Part shown: one piece after another, positions 9,768-18,519 of the stretch | Layout of the letters: every line of letters begins with the position of its first letter | Numbering within the stretch: the stretch's first letter is position 1 | Assembly (NCBI GenBank): GCA_021774625.1 | Contig: JAJFIV010000034.1 | Location: 37,420-101,419, forward strand | Length of the DNA stretch: 64,000 nt | Source of the DNA: Alphaproteobacteria bacterium | GTDB taxonomy: Bacteria; Pseudomonadota; Alphaproteobacteria; Sphingomonadales; JAKSBY01 | Reading direction: 5' to 3' | The notes under the pieces: generated by a model | What the model saw: only the letters and a program-made list of their open reading frames with translations | The model's database searches: none | What the model was told of the DNA's origin: nothing | Position numbers and translations under genes: made by a program

Positions 9768-12224
9768 ATGAGTCTGTTGAAGAGTTACGTAACGGTCGCC
9801 ATCCGCAATCTGTCACGTTCGCCGCTTTATTCGGGGATCAATATCGGCGGGCTGGCGATCGGCCTTGCCGCCTGTATCGTGATCCTGCTCTATGTCCGGG
9901 ACCAGCTTTCCTATGACCGTTTTTTGCCGAATGCGGATGAGATCTGGCGGATCGACAGCGTGGAAACCGTGCCCGGCAGAACTCCGATTGATGTGGCGGG
10001 CGCCCCGGCCGCCATAAAGGATCTGCTGCTGACCGATTTCCCGGAAATTGCCGACGCCGGGCGGATGATCATGATGCCGTTTTCCGTTGCACGGCAGGGC
10101 GCGGAATTCAAGGAACAGGTCGCGCTTGCGGATGAAAACTTCTTTGACATTATCAGGCTGCCCTTTGCCGCAGGAACGGCGGAGCGCGCGCTTGGCGGCA
10201 ACCGGAATATTCTGTTGAGCGAGGCCTATGCCCGGAAATATTTTGGAACGGTCGAGGCGGCCGGCAAGACCATGACGCTCCTGATGCCCGAGCCCAGAAA
10301 TTTTCAGGTGGCCGGGGTTTTTCACGATATCCCGCAAAACAGTCATCTGGCTTTCGATATGGTCATTCGTATGGATCGCGGGTTTTCGGAAGCGCTGGTC
10401 GCGATCATGGATAACTGGGGCAATCCTCAGTTCAAAACCTATATCCGCCTGCATGAAAATGCCGATCCGCAGCGGATTCAGGACCGCTTCCCGGCCTTTT
10501 TAGACCGGCATTTCCCGGCGGACTTTTCCCGGGCCATCAATATCGCGCCCAATGAGCTTTACCAGTTCAATCTGATTGCGCTGCGGGACCTTTATTTTGA
10601 TGGCGCGCCCAATCTTGCCATGAAAGCCAAAGGCGACCGCAAAACGGTTATTGTCTTTGCCCTGATTGCCTTTCTGATTTTGGTGATTGCCGCCGTCAAT
10701 TTTGTCAATCTCACAACGGCGCGGGCGGCTTTGCGGGCGCGGGAAGTGGGTGTCCGCAAAGTCATGGGCGCGCGGCGGCGGCATCTGGTTGGCCAGTTCC
10801 TGCTGGAATCCGGCGGGCTGGCGGCCGTGGCTTTGGTGCTGGCGCTCGGTATTGTAGAACTGACCCTGCCGGGATTTCGGGCTTTTTTCGCGCAAATTCC
10901 CGGGCTGAATTTCTTTGAGGACCCGGCGTTGATTATGGCATTTGCGGGTCTTGCCCTAGTCGTCGGGTTGGGGGCCGGACTGTACCCGGCCTTTTATCTG
11001 TCCTCCTTCCGGCCATCGGTGATTTTACAGGACGCCAACCGGATAAAAAGGGGGCGCGGACGGTTCCGTTCCTTTCTGGTGGTGGCCCAGTTTTCCATAT
11101 CCATCGCCCTGATGATCGCCGTCGCCATCATCTATCAGCAGACCCACTATGCCGTCACCAAGCCACTGGGATATCAGACGGAGAATATCATGATTGTCCG
11201 GGATGTGGGCGGTGCTGCCGAAGCTAATAAATTACAAACATTTATTCAAAGAGCCTCCCGGCATCCGGCTATCGTGTCCGTCGGGCATTCGCTCACCGTG
11301 CCATCTGATCCATCGGAAGCCAACGCAACATTTATCGCGCCCGGGCAGCCGTCGCCGGTTGCAGTCGGCTTTCAGAGAGTCGGCCATGATTTTTTCGAAA
11401 CTTATGAGATTGCGCCCCTTGCCGGGCGGGTTTTTTCCGAGGTCATGCAGGGAGACGGGCTGTTTGGCGCCGGCGAGACGGCTGCGCGGCCAACCGCATC
11501 GGTGGTTTTGAATGAAAAAGCGGTCACGCGGCTGGGGTTTGCGACGCCGGATGACGCCATCGGCAAACACCTGCAATCCAGATTTGGCGCGCCGGTTGAT
11601 TTCACCATTGTCGGCGTCATACCGGATATTCACTACCGTTCGCTCTATCTGGATATTCGCGATGAAATCTATTTACTGGATGCCAACGCCAACGCCGTTT
11701 CCCTTCGTTACAACCCCGCTGAATTGCCCGCTGTCCGGGCGCATATTGATCAGATCTGGAAGGATCTGTTCCCGGAAAGAACCATTGCGATAGAATATCT
11801 CGGCGATAATTTGCTGGCGCTTTATGAAACGGATAGAAAGCGCGGGCTTCTGCTGGCGGGCTTCGCCTTTTTTGCACTGTTCGTATCGAGCCTCGGGCTG
11901 TTCGGCCTGACCGCAGCGGCGACCGAGGCCCGTGTTCGGGAAGTTGCCCTCAGAAAGGTTCTGGGGTCCACCAATGGTCGTATTATCCGGATGCTGGTGC
12001 TGCAATTCTCCAGGCCGGTTCTGATCGCCAATCTGATCGCCTGGCCGACGGCCTGGTATTTCATGCGCGACTGGCTCAACGGTTTTGCCTTTCGCATGGA
12101 CCTGACTCCGGCGCCGTTTATTATCGCCGGTGTCATTGCGTTTCTGATTGCCTGGATCACGGTTGCCGGCCATGCCATCCGCGTATCCCGCACCAACCCG
12201 GCCATTGCGCTGCGATATGAATAA
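9768..12224 (+). CDS. FtsX/MacB-type ABC transporter permease, copy 5
   Basis: An 818-residue member of the tandem set. The N-terminal helix GLAIGLAACIVILLYV is followed by the first periplasmic domain, the FtsX block beginning VIVFALIAFLILVIAAVNF, a mid helix, a second periplasmic domain, and a C-terminal FtsX block. Its second coupling motif reads VREVALRKVLGSTNGR, unlike the GAS form of the other copies, and the conserved C-terminal segment is LQFSRPVLIANLIAWP. The ATG lies 21 bases after copy 4, preceded by AAAAGAGG. It ends RTNPAIALRYE. The function is permease of an unidentified macromolecule or lipid exporter, by family only. Confidence 0.92.
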   Translation: MSLLKSYVTVAIRNLSRSPLYSGINIGGLAIGLAACIVILLYVRDQLSYDRFLPNADEIWRIDSVETVPGRTPIDVAGAPAAIKDLLLTDFPEIADAGRMIMMPFSVARQGAEFKEQVALADENFFDIIRLPFAAGTAERALGGNRNILLSEAYARKYFGTVEAAGKTMTLLMPEPRNFQVAGVFHDIPQNSHLAFDMVIRMDRGFSEALVAIMDNWGNPQFKTYIRLHENADPQRIQDRFPAFLDRHFPADFSRAINIAPNELYQFNLIALRDLYFDGAPNLAMKAKGDRKTVIVFALIAFLILVIAAVNFVNLTTARAALRAREVGVRKVMGARRRHLVGQFLLESGGLAAVALVLALGIVELTLPGFRAFFAQIPGLNFFEDPALIMAFAGLALVVGLGAGLYPAFYLSSFRPSVILQDANRIKRGRGRFRSFLVVAQFSISIALMIAVAIIYQQTHYAVTKPLGYQTENIMIVRDVGGAAEANKLQTFIQRASRHPAIVSVGHSLTVPSDPSEANATFIAPGQPSPVAVGFQRVGHDFFETYEIAPLAGRVFSEVMQGDGLFGAGETAARPTASVVLNEKAVTRLGFATPDDAIGKHLQSRFGAPVDFTIVGVIPDIHYRSLYLDIRDEIYLLDANANAVSLRYNPAELPAVRAHIDQIWKDLFPERTIAIEYLGDNLLALYETDRKRGLLLAGFAFFALFVSSLGLFGLTAAATEARVREVALRKVLGSTNGRIIRMLVLQFSRPVLIANLIAWPTAWYFMRDWLNGFAFRMDLTPAPFIIAGVIAFLIAWITVAGHAIRVSRTNPAIALRYE

Positions 12225-12297
12225 ACCAATGCTTTGAATCTCTCTCCATTTACCGTAGGTTTTTTACATAAAACAAAAGACATGATACGGAGGATGT

Positions 12298-14760
12298 ATG
12301 CTGCTGCATTATACGAAGACGGCGTCCCGCTATCTTCTCCGCAATAAACTCTATTCTTTCATCAATATTGGCGGGCTGGCCATCAGTCTGGCCGTTGCGA
12401 CGCTGGTCTTGCTGTTTGTCCTGGATGAGCTTTCCTATGACCGCTGGCTGCCGAATATTGACCGGGTTTATCGGCTGGAAACGACCTTTTATCCGCCGGG
12501 CCGGGGCATTCTGGAATTCGCCAGCACCATGGGGCCGGTGCGGGATGCGCTGGAACGTGACTTTCCGAATGAGATAGAAGCCGCCGCCCGCATCGGTCGG
12601 CAGGGGGCGACCGTGTCCATTGATGATCAGCGGTTCAACGAAACCGTTAATTATGTCGATCCCGGCTTTTTCGACATACTGGAACTGGAAGCCGTTTCCG
12701 GCGATCCCGAAGCGGCGCTGCAGCAGGCGACGTCACTGGTGATCACGGAAAGCATCGCGCAGAAATATTTTGGTTCCGAACCCGCACTGAACCGGACCGT
12801 CACCTTTGACAATAATATCAGCTACCGCATCGGCGCGGTGATCCGGGATATTCCGGACAACAGTCATCTCGATATGACGCTGATCGCCCGGCTGGAGCGG
12901 GAAAGACTGGCCAATCCGGGGGTCATTGACACCTGGGCCGGCGTTTTTTTCCATACGTATGTGAAATTGCGGGAGGGCGTCGCCGCGGCGGCCCTCCGTG
13001 ATGCCCTGCCGGATTTCTTCAGGCGCAACGCCACCACCGAGGTGCCCGGTCTTGGCGACGTGGCGCTCAGCGATATCACCGAATTACGGCTGATTCCGGT
13101 CACCGATATTCATTTAAAGTCCGAGCGCCGGGGCAATATGAAGCCCGGCGGCAACATCAATACGGTTTATGCCTTTTCGGCCATCGCCCTTTTGATCATT
13201 GTCATCGCTTCGATCAATTTCATGAATTTATCGACCGCGCGCTCCAGTATCCGCGCAAAGGAAGTGGCCCTGCGCAAAGTCGTTGGCGCAGAACGCAGCA
13301 AACTGATCATTCAGTTTCAGGCGGAATCGGTTTTTCTGGCCGTGCTGGCGCTGATTGCCGCGCTGATTCTCGCGCGCCTGATTCTGCCCTATTACAATAA
13401 CTTCCTGTCGCGGGATTTTTCGTTGAATTTTCTGGAAAATATGCCACTGGCCGCTTTTCTGGCCGCATTGGCCATTCTCGTTGGTTTGGTGGGCGGGCTG
13501 TATCCGGCTTTCTATCTCTCTGCCTTTCGGCCCGGGGAAATTCTGAAATCCAATCAGTCCTCCACCGACAGTTCGCAGAAATTCCGCTTTTTTCTGGTGC
13601 TGGTTCAGTTCTCCATCTCGATCGCTTTGATCACCGCGACCGCCATTGTCGGATTGCAGACCCGTTACGCAGGTATGATAGATCTTGGGTTCAACAAGGA
13701 TTTGATGGTTGTGTTGGCCGGTCTTGGCCGGACGCAGGCGTCGCAATCATCGGACACCATCAAGCAGGAAATCGAAAAACTGCCGGGGGTGATCTCTGTC
13801 ACCCGGTCGTCCAGCGTGCCGCCGATTATCGGCAGCCCCAATAATATTATCGAACTGCCGGAAAATCCCGGCGGCGAAAGTCTGATTGTCGAGCAGGTGA
13901 CCGTTGATTTTGATTATTTTGACACCTATGGGATGGAACCGGTCACGGGCCGTCTTTTCAGTCAGGACCGGGCCGCAGATCTGCTGATCGTCCCGGAAGC
14001 GGAAGAGGAAATACCGACCCAGGCGGTTGTCATCAACGAAAGCGCGGTCAAACGGCTGGGATATGTCAGCCCCGAACTGGCGCTGGGCCGGACCTTCCGC
14101 GCCCTGATACCGGGTGACAGGCCGCAGGCCCTGACCGAAGTGATTGGCGTGATCCCCGATGCGCACTTTCATTCGATCCATGTGGATATTCCTCCCATGA
14201 TGTTTGTGGTGCGCGAAGAGGGCTTTGGCGCCATGACGGTGCATATCCGGCCGGAGGGTCTGGATGCCACGCTGGCTGGACTGGACCGTATCTGGCAGTC
14301 CGCCGCCCCGGATGAACCGGTCGCCAGAAGCTTCATCGATGATAATTTTTCGGCCCTCTATAACGGGGAAAAACAGATGCAGCAGGTCTTTATGTATCTG
14401 GCCGGGTTCGCTGTCTTTGTCGCCTGTCTCGGGCTGCTTGGTCTGGCGGGCTTTACCGCGGAACGGCGGACCAAGGAGATCGGCATGCGGAAAGTACTGG
14501 GGGCCTCGGTCCTGAAAATCGTCCGGCTGCTGTTGTGGCAATTTTCAAAGCCGGTTCTGATTGCGAATCTCATCGCCTGGCCGCTGGCCTTTTACTTTCT
14601 GGACCAGTGGCTGGAACGCTTTTCCTACCGGATTGAAATGACTATTGTGCCATTTCTGGCCGCCGGACTGATCGCGCTGCTGCTTGCCTGGGCGACCGTC
14701 GCCGGGCATGCCATTATCGCCGCCCGCAGAAATCCGGTTCATTCCCTGCGCTATGAATAA
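12298..14760 (+). CDS. FtsX/MacB-type ABC transporter permease, copy 6
   Basis: The last, 820-residue copy. It has the standard architecture with first FtsX block starting VYAFSAIALLIIVIASINF and final WQFSKPVLIANLIAWP. The ATG is preceded by ACGGAGGA. Unlike the other junctions (9-21 bases), 73 bases separate it from copy 5, so it may have its own transcription start, though no convincing promoter could be picked by eye. It ends RRNPVHSLRYE. No hairpin terminator follows; the next gene, an amidohydrolase, starts 110 bases downstream. As with its paralogues, the nucleotide-binding subunit must be encoded elsewhere, most simply just left of the window. Confidence 0.92.
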   Translation: MLLHYTKTASRYLLRNKLYSFINIGGLAISLAVATLVLLFVLDELSYDRWLPNIDRVYRLETTFYPPGRGILEFASTMGPVRDALERDFPNEIEAAARIGRQGATVSIDDQRFNETVNYVDPGFFDILELEAVSGDPEAALQQATSLVITESIAQKYFGSEPALNRTVTFDNNISYRIGAVIRDIPDNSHLDMTLIARLERERLANPGVIDTWAGVFFHTYVKLREGVAAAALRDALPDFFRRNATTEVPGLGDVALSDITELRLIPVTDIHLKSERRGNMKPGGNINTVYAFSAIALLIIVIASINFMNLSTARSSIRAKEVALRKVVGAERSKLIIQFQAESVFLAVLALIAALILARLILPYYNNFLSRDFSLNFLENMPLAAFLAALAILVGLVGGLYPAFYLSAFRPGEILKSNQSSTDSSQKFRFFLVLVQFSISIALITATAIVGLQTRYAGMIDLGFNKDLMVVLAGLGRTQASQSSDTIKQEIEKLPGVISVTRSSSVPPIIGSPNNIIELPENPGGESLIVEQVTVDFDYFDTYGMEPVTGRLFSQDRAADLLIVPEAEEEIPTQAVVINESAVKRLGYVSPELALGRTFRALIPGDRPQALTEVIGVIPDAHFHSIHVDIPPMMFVVREEGFGAMTVHIRPEGLDATLAGLDRIWQSAAPDEPVARSFIDDNFSALYNGEKQMQQVFMYLAGFAVFVACLGLLGLAGFTAERRTKEIGMRKVLGASVLKIVRLLLWQFSKPVLIANLIAWPLAFYFLDQWLERFSYRIEMTIVPFLAAGLIALLLAWATVAGHAIIAARRNPVHSLRYE

Positions 14761-14869
14761 AGCCTTTCCGGAAAGCCGGAATGGGACGCAGAATGAACGA
14801 ATTTATGAATCCTGGCCCTAAGTTCCTTCGTCCTGTATAAAGCTGGAAAAGCAGCGAAGGGGACAATGC

Positions 14870-16108
14870 GTGGCGGATGACTTGATCCTGTTCAGAAACG
14901 GTCTGCTGGTGGACGGCTCCGGGCCGGAGCCTGCGGGCGAGGTTGATGTGCTGGTGGAAGGCGGGCGCATCCGGGACGTCTCGGACAAGCCTCTCACCGC
15001 AAAGGGGGCCCGGATTCTGGAGCTGAATGGCCGGGCCATTATGCCGGGACTGATCGATCTTCATATCCACCCCTTTCTGACCAAAATGAAACTTTCGGCG
15101 CTGGAAGACACCCCCATCACACTGGTCACGGCGCAGGCGACCGGTATCCTGAAAAAGGCGCTGGATCGCGGTTTTACCACAATTCGCGATGCCGCGGGCG
15201 GCGACTGGGGCCTCAAACAGGCTGTTGAAGAAGGTTTGCTGGAAGGCCCGCGCATTTTCATTTCCGGCCGCGCCCTGTCGCAAACCGGCGGTCATGGCGA
15301 TTTCCGCCGCCGCACCGACGATTCCATGATGTGCAGTTGCGGCAGCGCCCTTAATCTGACGTCCCGCGTTGCCGACGGCGTCGATCAGGTGCGCCATGCC
15401 GTGCGTGATGAAATGCGAAAAGGGGCCGATCAGATCAAGGTCATGGTTTCGGGCGGGGTGTCTTCGCCCTACGATCCGCTGGAAGGTTGCCAGTATTCCA
15501 TGGAGGAGTTGGAAGCCATCGTTGACGAGGCCACCCGCTGGGGCACCTATGTACTGGCCCATGCCTATTCGGCGGAGGCGATTACACGGGCGCTTCGGGC
15601 CGGGGTGCGTTCCATCGAGCACGGCAATCTGATTGATGAAGATGCGGCAAAACTGGTTGTCGAAAAGAACGCCTATGTCGTGCCGACACTCGTCGCCTAT
15701 GAGGCGCTGGAAATGTATGCGGAACGGGAAGGCTATTCCGCCGCCATGCTGGATAAGCTTGATAAGGTTAAACAGGCCGGGCTGCGCTCGCTGGAAATCT
15801 GCCGGGCCGCCGGTGTTAAAATGGGTTTCGGCACCGACCTGATCGGCGATACCCATGATCTGCAGTCCCGTGAATTCCTGATCCGGGCCGAAGCCCTGCC
15901 GGCCCATGAAATTATCGCTTCGGCAACCAGCGTGGGGGCGGAAATTTTGCGTCAGGAAGGGCAGCTTGGCGTTATTGCGCCGGGCGCCGTTGCCGATATT
16001 CTGATTGTGGACGGCAACCCGCTGGAAGACCTCAATCTTCTGCAGGATCAGGGCGCACATCTCAGCGTCATTATGAAGGCGGGCGCTTTCCACAAGAATA
16101 GACTTTAA
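14870..16108 (+). CDS. Metal-dependent amidohydrolase, Xaa-Pro dipeptidase-like
   Basis: A 412-residue cytosolic amidohydrolase of the group that includes imidazolonepropionase and prolidase-type dipeptidases. It has no signal peptide. Visible metal-site features are the H65-x-H67 pair in GLIDLHIHPF, the conserved SQTGGHGD segment, LAHAYSAEAI, SIEHGNLID and the late aspartate in GFGTDL. The SQTGGHGD element is typical of amino-acyl dipeptidases that cleave Xaa-Pro or related dipeptides; exact substrate is inferred, not shown. The GTG start at 14870 is chosen because AAGGGGAC lies just upstream and the nearby ATG is out of frame. It stands alone between the permease cluster and a convergent PhoX gene. 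Confidence 0.85.
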   Translation: MADDLILFRNGLLVDGSGPEPAGEVDVLVEGGRIRDVSDKPLTAKGARILELNGRAIMPGLIDLHIHPFLTKMKLSALEDTPITLVTAQATGILKKALDRGFTTIRDAAGGDWGLKQAVEEGLLEGPRIFISGRALSQTGGHGDFRRRTDDSMMCSCGSALNLTSRVADGVDQVRHAVRDEMRKGADQIKVMVSGGVSSPYDPLEGCQYSMEELEAIVDEATRWGTYVLAHAYSAEAITRALRAGVRSIEHGNLIDEDAAKLVVEKNAYVVPTLVAYEALEMYAEREGYSAAMLDKLDKVKQAGLRSLEICRAAGVKMGFGTDLIGDTHDLQSREFLIRAEALPAHEIIASATSVGAEILRQEGQLGVIAPGAVADILIVDGNPLEDLNLLQDQGAHLSVIMKAGAFHKNRL

Positions 16109-16139
16109 GATCCACGGCCGGACGTTTGGGAAACAAGCG

Positions 16140-17561
16140 TCAACCCCGCAAATTTTTCCATGGCCCCCGGATCGCGAGGGTATAACCGGGCGACTGGACA
16201 TTGACGAACAGAGTGCCGCCGTCCGGCGAGAAACAGGCGCCGCAGAACTCGCTTTTGTCCGCATGGGCGTTGCGGGCGATATTGTAGATTTCACCGGTCG
16301 GCGTCAGACCACGCAGATATTGCTCGCCGCGGCCGTCTTCGCACAGGATCAGATCGCCCCACGGGGCGACCGCGAGATTGTCACACATATCCAGTGTATC
16401 GGCGCCGGGACTTTCATATAAGAGCGTCAGGGTTCCCGGCGCGTTCCGTTCGGACGTCTTGCCTTCCTCGGGCCCCGGCCTGTAGCGCCATACCTGCCCC
16501 AGCATTTTGGGCCCGCCCGCGGTGCAGTTAAAGTATATTTCGCCCTGCGAATTGGGCCCGGTACGGCCGTAATCCATGCCTTCGCCGCGGGCAAACAGCG
16601 CCGCGCCCGCCTGATGGCCACGGAGACGGAGATCGGCATCGGGCGCTTCGACATCCTCGAGGTCGATCCAGTTGGCCTCGAAGGTCTGCCCCGCGGCGAT
16701 GCGGTCCTCTCCGGCCGCCCCCCAGTCAATCGGCCAGTTGCGGGTGTCTGCCGATTTCCAGCCGCGAAGCGCCAGCGCCTGCAATTTCCCGCCCTGCGCA
16801 AGGTCTTTCCGGGTGTTGGGCAGAAACCGGTAAAACAGCGCATCGGAGGAATCTTCCGTCAGATAGACAATATCGGTTTCCGGATCGACCGCGGCGGCTT
16901 CATGCACGAACCGGCCCATGGCCTTGAGCGGGACGGCATCCACCGGGCCCGTCGCATTGGCGGGAACCTCGAACACAAAGCCGTGCGGCTTCATCGCGCC
17001 ACTGCCGGGCGCAGCGATATTTTCCTCGCAGGTCAGCCAGGTGCCCCAGGGCGTCCGCCCGCCGGCGCAATTGGTGGAGGTGCCGGCGAGGGCGAGAAAA
17101 TCGCGATCCAGTTTCTGGTTGCCAAGGTCGTAATGCGCAATGGTCACGCCGCCAAGGAAGGGCGTGCCATCGTTCCGCCGGTCATAAAGCTGCGCATCCG
17201 TCAACCGGGACAAAAGCGCATGATCGGGTCCAAAGGCGCCGCCGCTGTTGTTGCGCGGGTGTATTTCATGATTGCGCACCAGAATGCATTTACTGGCATC
17301 CGCCGGATTTGCAAAACAGGCCATCCCGTCATGACTTGACGGGCGGAAAAACCCGTCCGACATTGTGCCGCCGGTCTCGGAAAAAACCGTATAGGAAAAT
17401 CCTGGAGGCAAATCGAGAATGCCGCCCGGTGTTGGAGAAAGCGCTCCGCTCTCCTGTGCCCGCAGGACGCCGCCCTGTTGCGCCAGATAACCAAGTGAAG
17501 AGTAAGCCAGAGCCGTAGCCGAGGCTGATTTCAGAAAAAACCGCCGTGAAAAATGGATCAT
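16140..17561 (-). CDS. PhoX-family (DUF839) secreted phosphatase-like protein
   Basis: A 473-residue protein of the PhoX/DUF839 family, calcium-dependent secreted alkaline phosphatases and relatives with a beta-propeller fold. The N-terminus SRRFFLKSASATALAYSSLG has the twin-arginine RRxFLK motif and a hydrophobic stretch, so Tat export to the periplasm is expected. The body shows family segments such as TPWGTWLTCEEN, IVYLTEDSSDALFYRFLP and DNLAVAPWGDLILCEDG. The ATG at 17561 follows GGGGAT. It converges on the amidohydrolase with only 31 bases between stops. Phosphatase activity is a family expectation; no Pho box was recognised upstream. Confidence 0.85.
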   Translation of the reverse strand: MIHFSRRFFLKSASATALAYSSLGYLAQQGGVLRAQESGALSPTPGGILDLPPGFSYTVFSETGGTMSDGFFRPSSHDGMACFANPADASKCILVRNHEIHPRNNSGGAFGPDHALLSRLTDAQLYDRRNDGTPFLGGVTIAHYDLGNQKLDRDFLALAGTSTNCAGGRTPWGTWLTCEENIAAPGSGAMKPHGFVFEVPANATGPVDAVPLKAMGRFVHEAAAVDPETDIVYLTEDSSDALFYRFLPNTRKDLAQGGKLQALALRGWKSADTRNWPIDWGAAGEDRIAAGQTFEANWIDLEDVEAPDADLRLRGHQAGAALFARGEGMDYGRTGPNSQGEIYFNCTAGGPKMLGQVWRYRPGPEEGKTSERNAPGTLTLLYESPGADTLDMCDNLAVAPWGDLILCEDGRGEQYLRGLTPTGEIYNIARNAHADKSEFCGACFSPDGGTLFVNVQSPGYTLAIRGPWKNLRG

Positions 17562-17672
17562 AATATCCCCGTTGCAGAGCCGAAGCCCTTCATGTCGCTG
17601 TCTTTTGGCTTTTATTGCCGGGATATTACTCCGATTTTGACCGCGCGTCCATGCGGCATTTGGGTCCGGACC

Positions 17673-18092
17673 CTACTCAGGAAGGTGTTCGGTGCCCACA
17701 GTCCGGCAAGCCCTGATCAGGCCTTTATCATGTGTGGCAAGCGGCAGATTGAGACGCATGGCGATGTCCAGATAGGTTGCATCATACACACTGAGCTTTT
17801 CAGTTCTCGCCAGTTCGGCAATGGCCCCGAAAATCCTGGTGCCGGCAATTTCCTCTATTGAAATCGGCAGCGCGGCCAGCAGTTCCAGATTATTAGCCAT
17901 CTGCGTCCGGGTGATCCGCCTCCGCCGTTCCGCCATCACCATGACATTGGCAATTTCCTGCATCCAAAGCACTGGCACGATGGCGCCATAATCCCTCAAC
18001 CGGTCCAGCAGGGCATCGCTTTCTGTTGTGGCTTCATCCTCAAAACACCAGGATACGGCAATGGAACAGTCGAGAATAAATGCCGTGCTCAT
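17673..18092 (-). CDS. PIN-domain toxin, VapC type
   Basis: A 139-residue PIN-domain ribonuclease, the toxin half of a type II toxin-antitoxin pair. The acidic residues expected for the metal site are in place: D8 in FILDCSIAVSW, E46 in MQEIANVM, D104 in SVYDATYLD and D122 in THDKGLI. Length fits the family. Its start overlaps the antitoxin stop by four bases (ATGA), the usual translational coupling. VapC toxins cleave tRNA or rRNA; the target here is not predictable from sequence. Confidence 0.88.
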   Translation of the reverse strand: MSTAFILDCSIAVSWCFEDEATTESDALLDRLRDYGAIVPVLWMQEIANVMVMAERRRRITRTQMANNLELLAALPISIEEIAGTRIFGAIAELARTEKLSVYDATYLDIAMRLNLPLATHDKGLIRACRTVGTEHLPE

Positions 18093-18328
18093 GCCCGGCC
18101 CTTGTCCCGCAATTCTTTCCAGGACAGGCCGCCAAGGGTTGCGCCGGCCCTGTTTTTTCTGAGGGCGGAGATGGTTTCGTCCATATCAGCGTGCGCGGCC
18201 TGCTCAAAGGGCACCAAACGCGCAATGGCCTTGCCATGGCGGGTGATGGTGATTTCCTCGCCCCGCGCCACTTTCTCCAAAAGGGCGGATAAATGGGTTT
18301 TGGCCTCAAAGGCCCCGACTTTTGTCAT
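18089..18328 (-). CDS. Phd/YefM-type antitoxin
   Basis: A 79-residue antitoxin paired with the downstream PIN toxin. The N-terminal half (VGAFEAKTHLSALLEKVARG) followed by EITITRHGKAIARLVPFE is the Phd/YefM DNA-binding fold; the C-terminal part should wrap the toxin. It is the promoter-proximal gene, as normal for such pairs, and a 15-bp perfect inverted repeat lies directly upstream, consistent with autoregulation by the toxin-antitoxin complex. Confidence 0.88.
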   Translation of the reverse strand: MTKVGAFEAKTHLSALLEKVARGEEITITRHGKAIARLVPFEQAAHADMDETISALRKNRAGATLGGLSWKELRDKGRA

Positions 18329-18341
18329 GATATTTACCTAT

Positions 18342-18378
18342 TTAATTTAAACCAGTTTAACAGACTGGTTTAAATTAA
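18342..18378. promoter_or_regulatory. Palindromic operator upstream of the toxin-antitoxin pair
   Basis: Two perfect 15-base arms (TTAATTTAAACCAGT and its complement) separated by seven bases (TTAACAG), starting 14 bases upstream of the antitoxin start codon. Position and symmetry are what is expected for the autoregulatory operator bound by Phd/YefM antitoxin dimers. AT-richness suggests it overlaps the promoter. The binding protein is inferred from location. Confidence 0.7.
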
Positions 18379-18519
18379 GCAAATAGCCATAAGGGTGAAT
18401 CTTACCGGGAGCCAGCAATCGCTCCATATCATCAATCCGTCGATTCCCGGTTGCAGATTTGGGGCGGCTGCTGGTAGGCTTGGGCAGGAAAATTCAACCT
18501 CAGCGGGGAGACACTTCAA

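Noticed and set aside
14714..16294. 526-codon minus-strand open frame opposite the amidohydrolase
   Set aside because: It is antisense to a gene with clear metal-site motifs, has no recognised domain, and has low-complexity composition typical of shadow frames in GC-rich genes.
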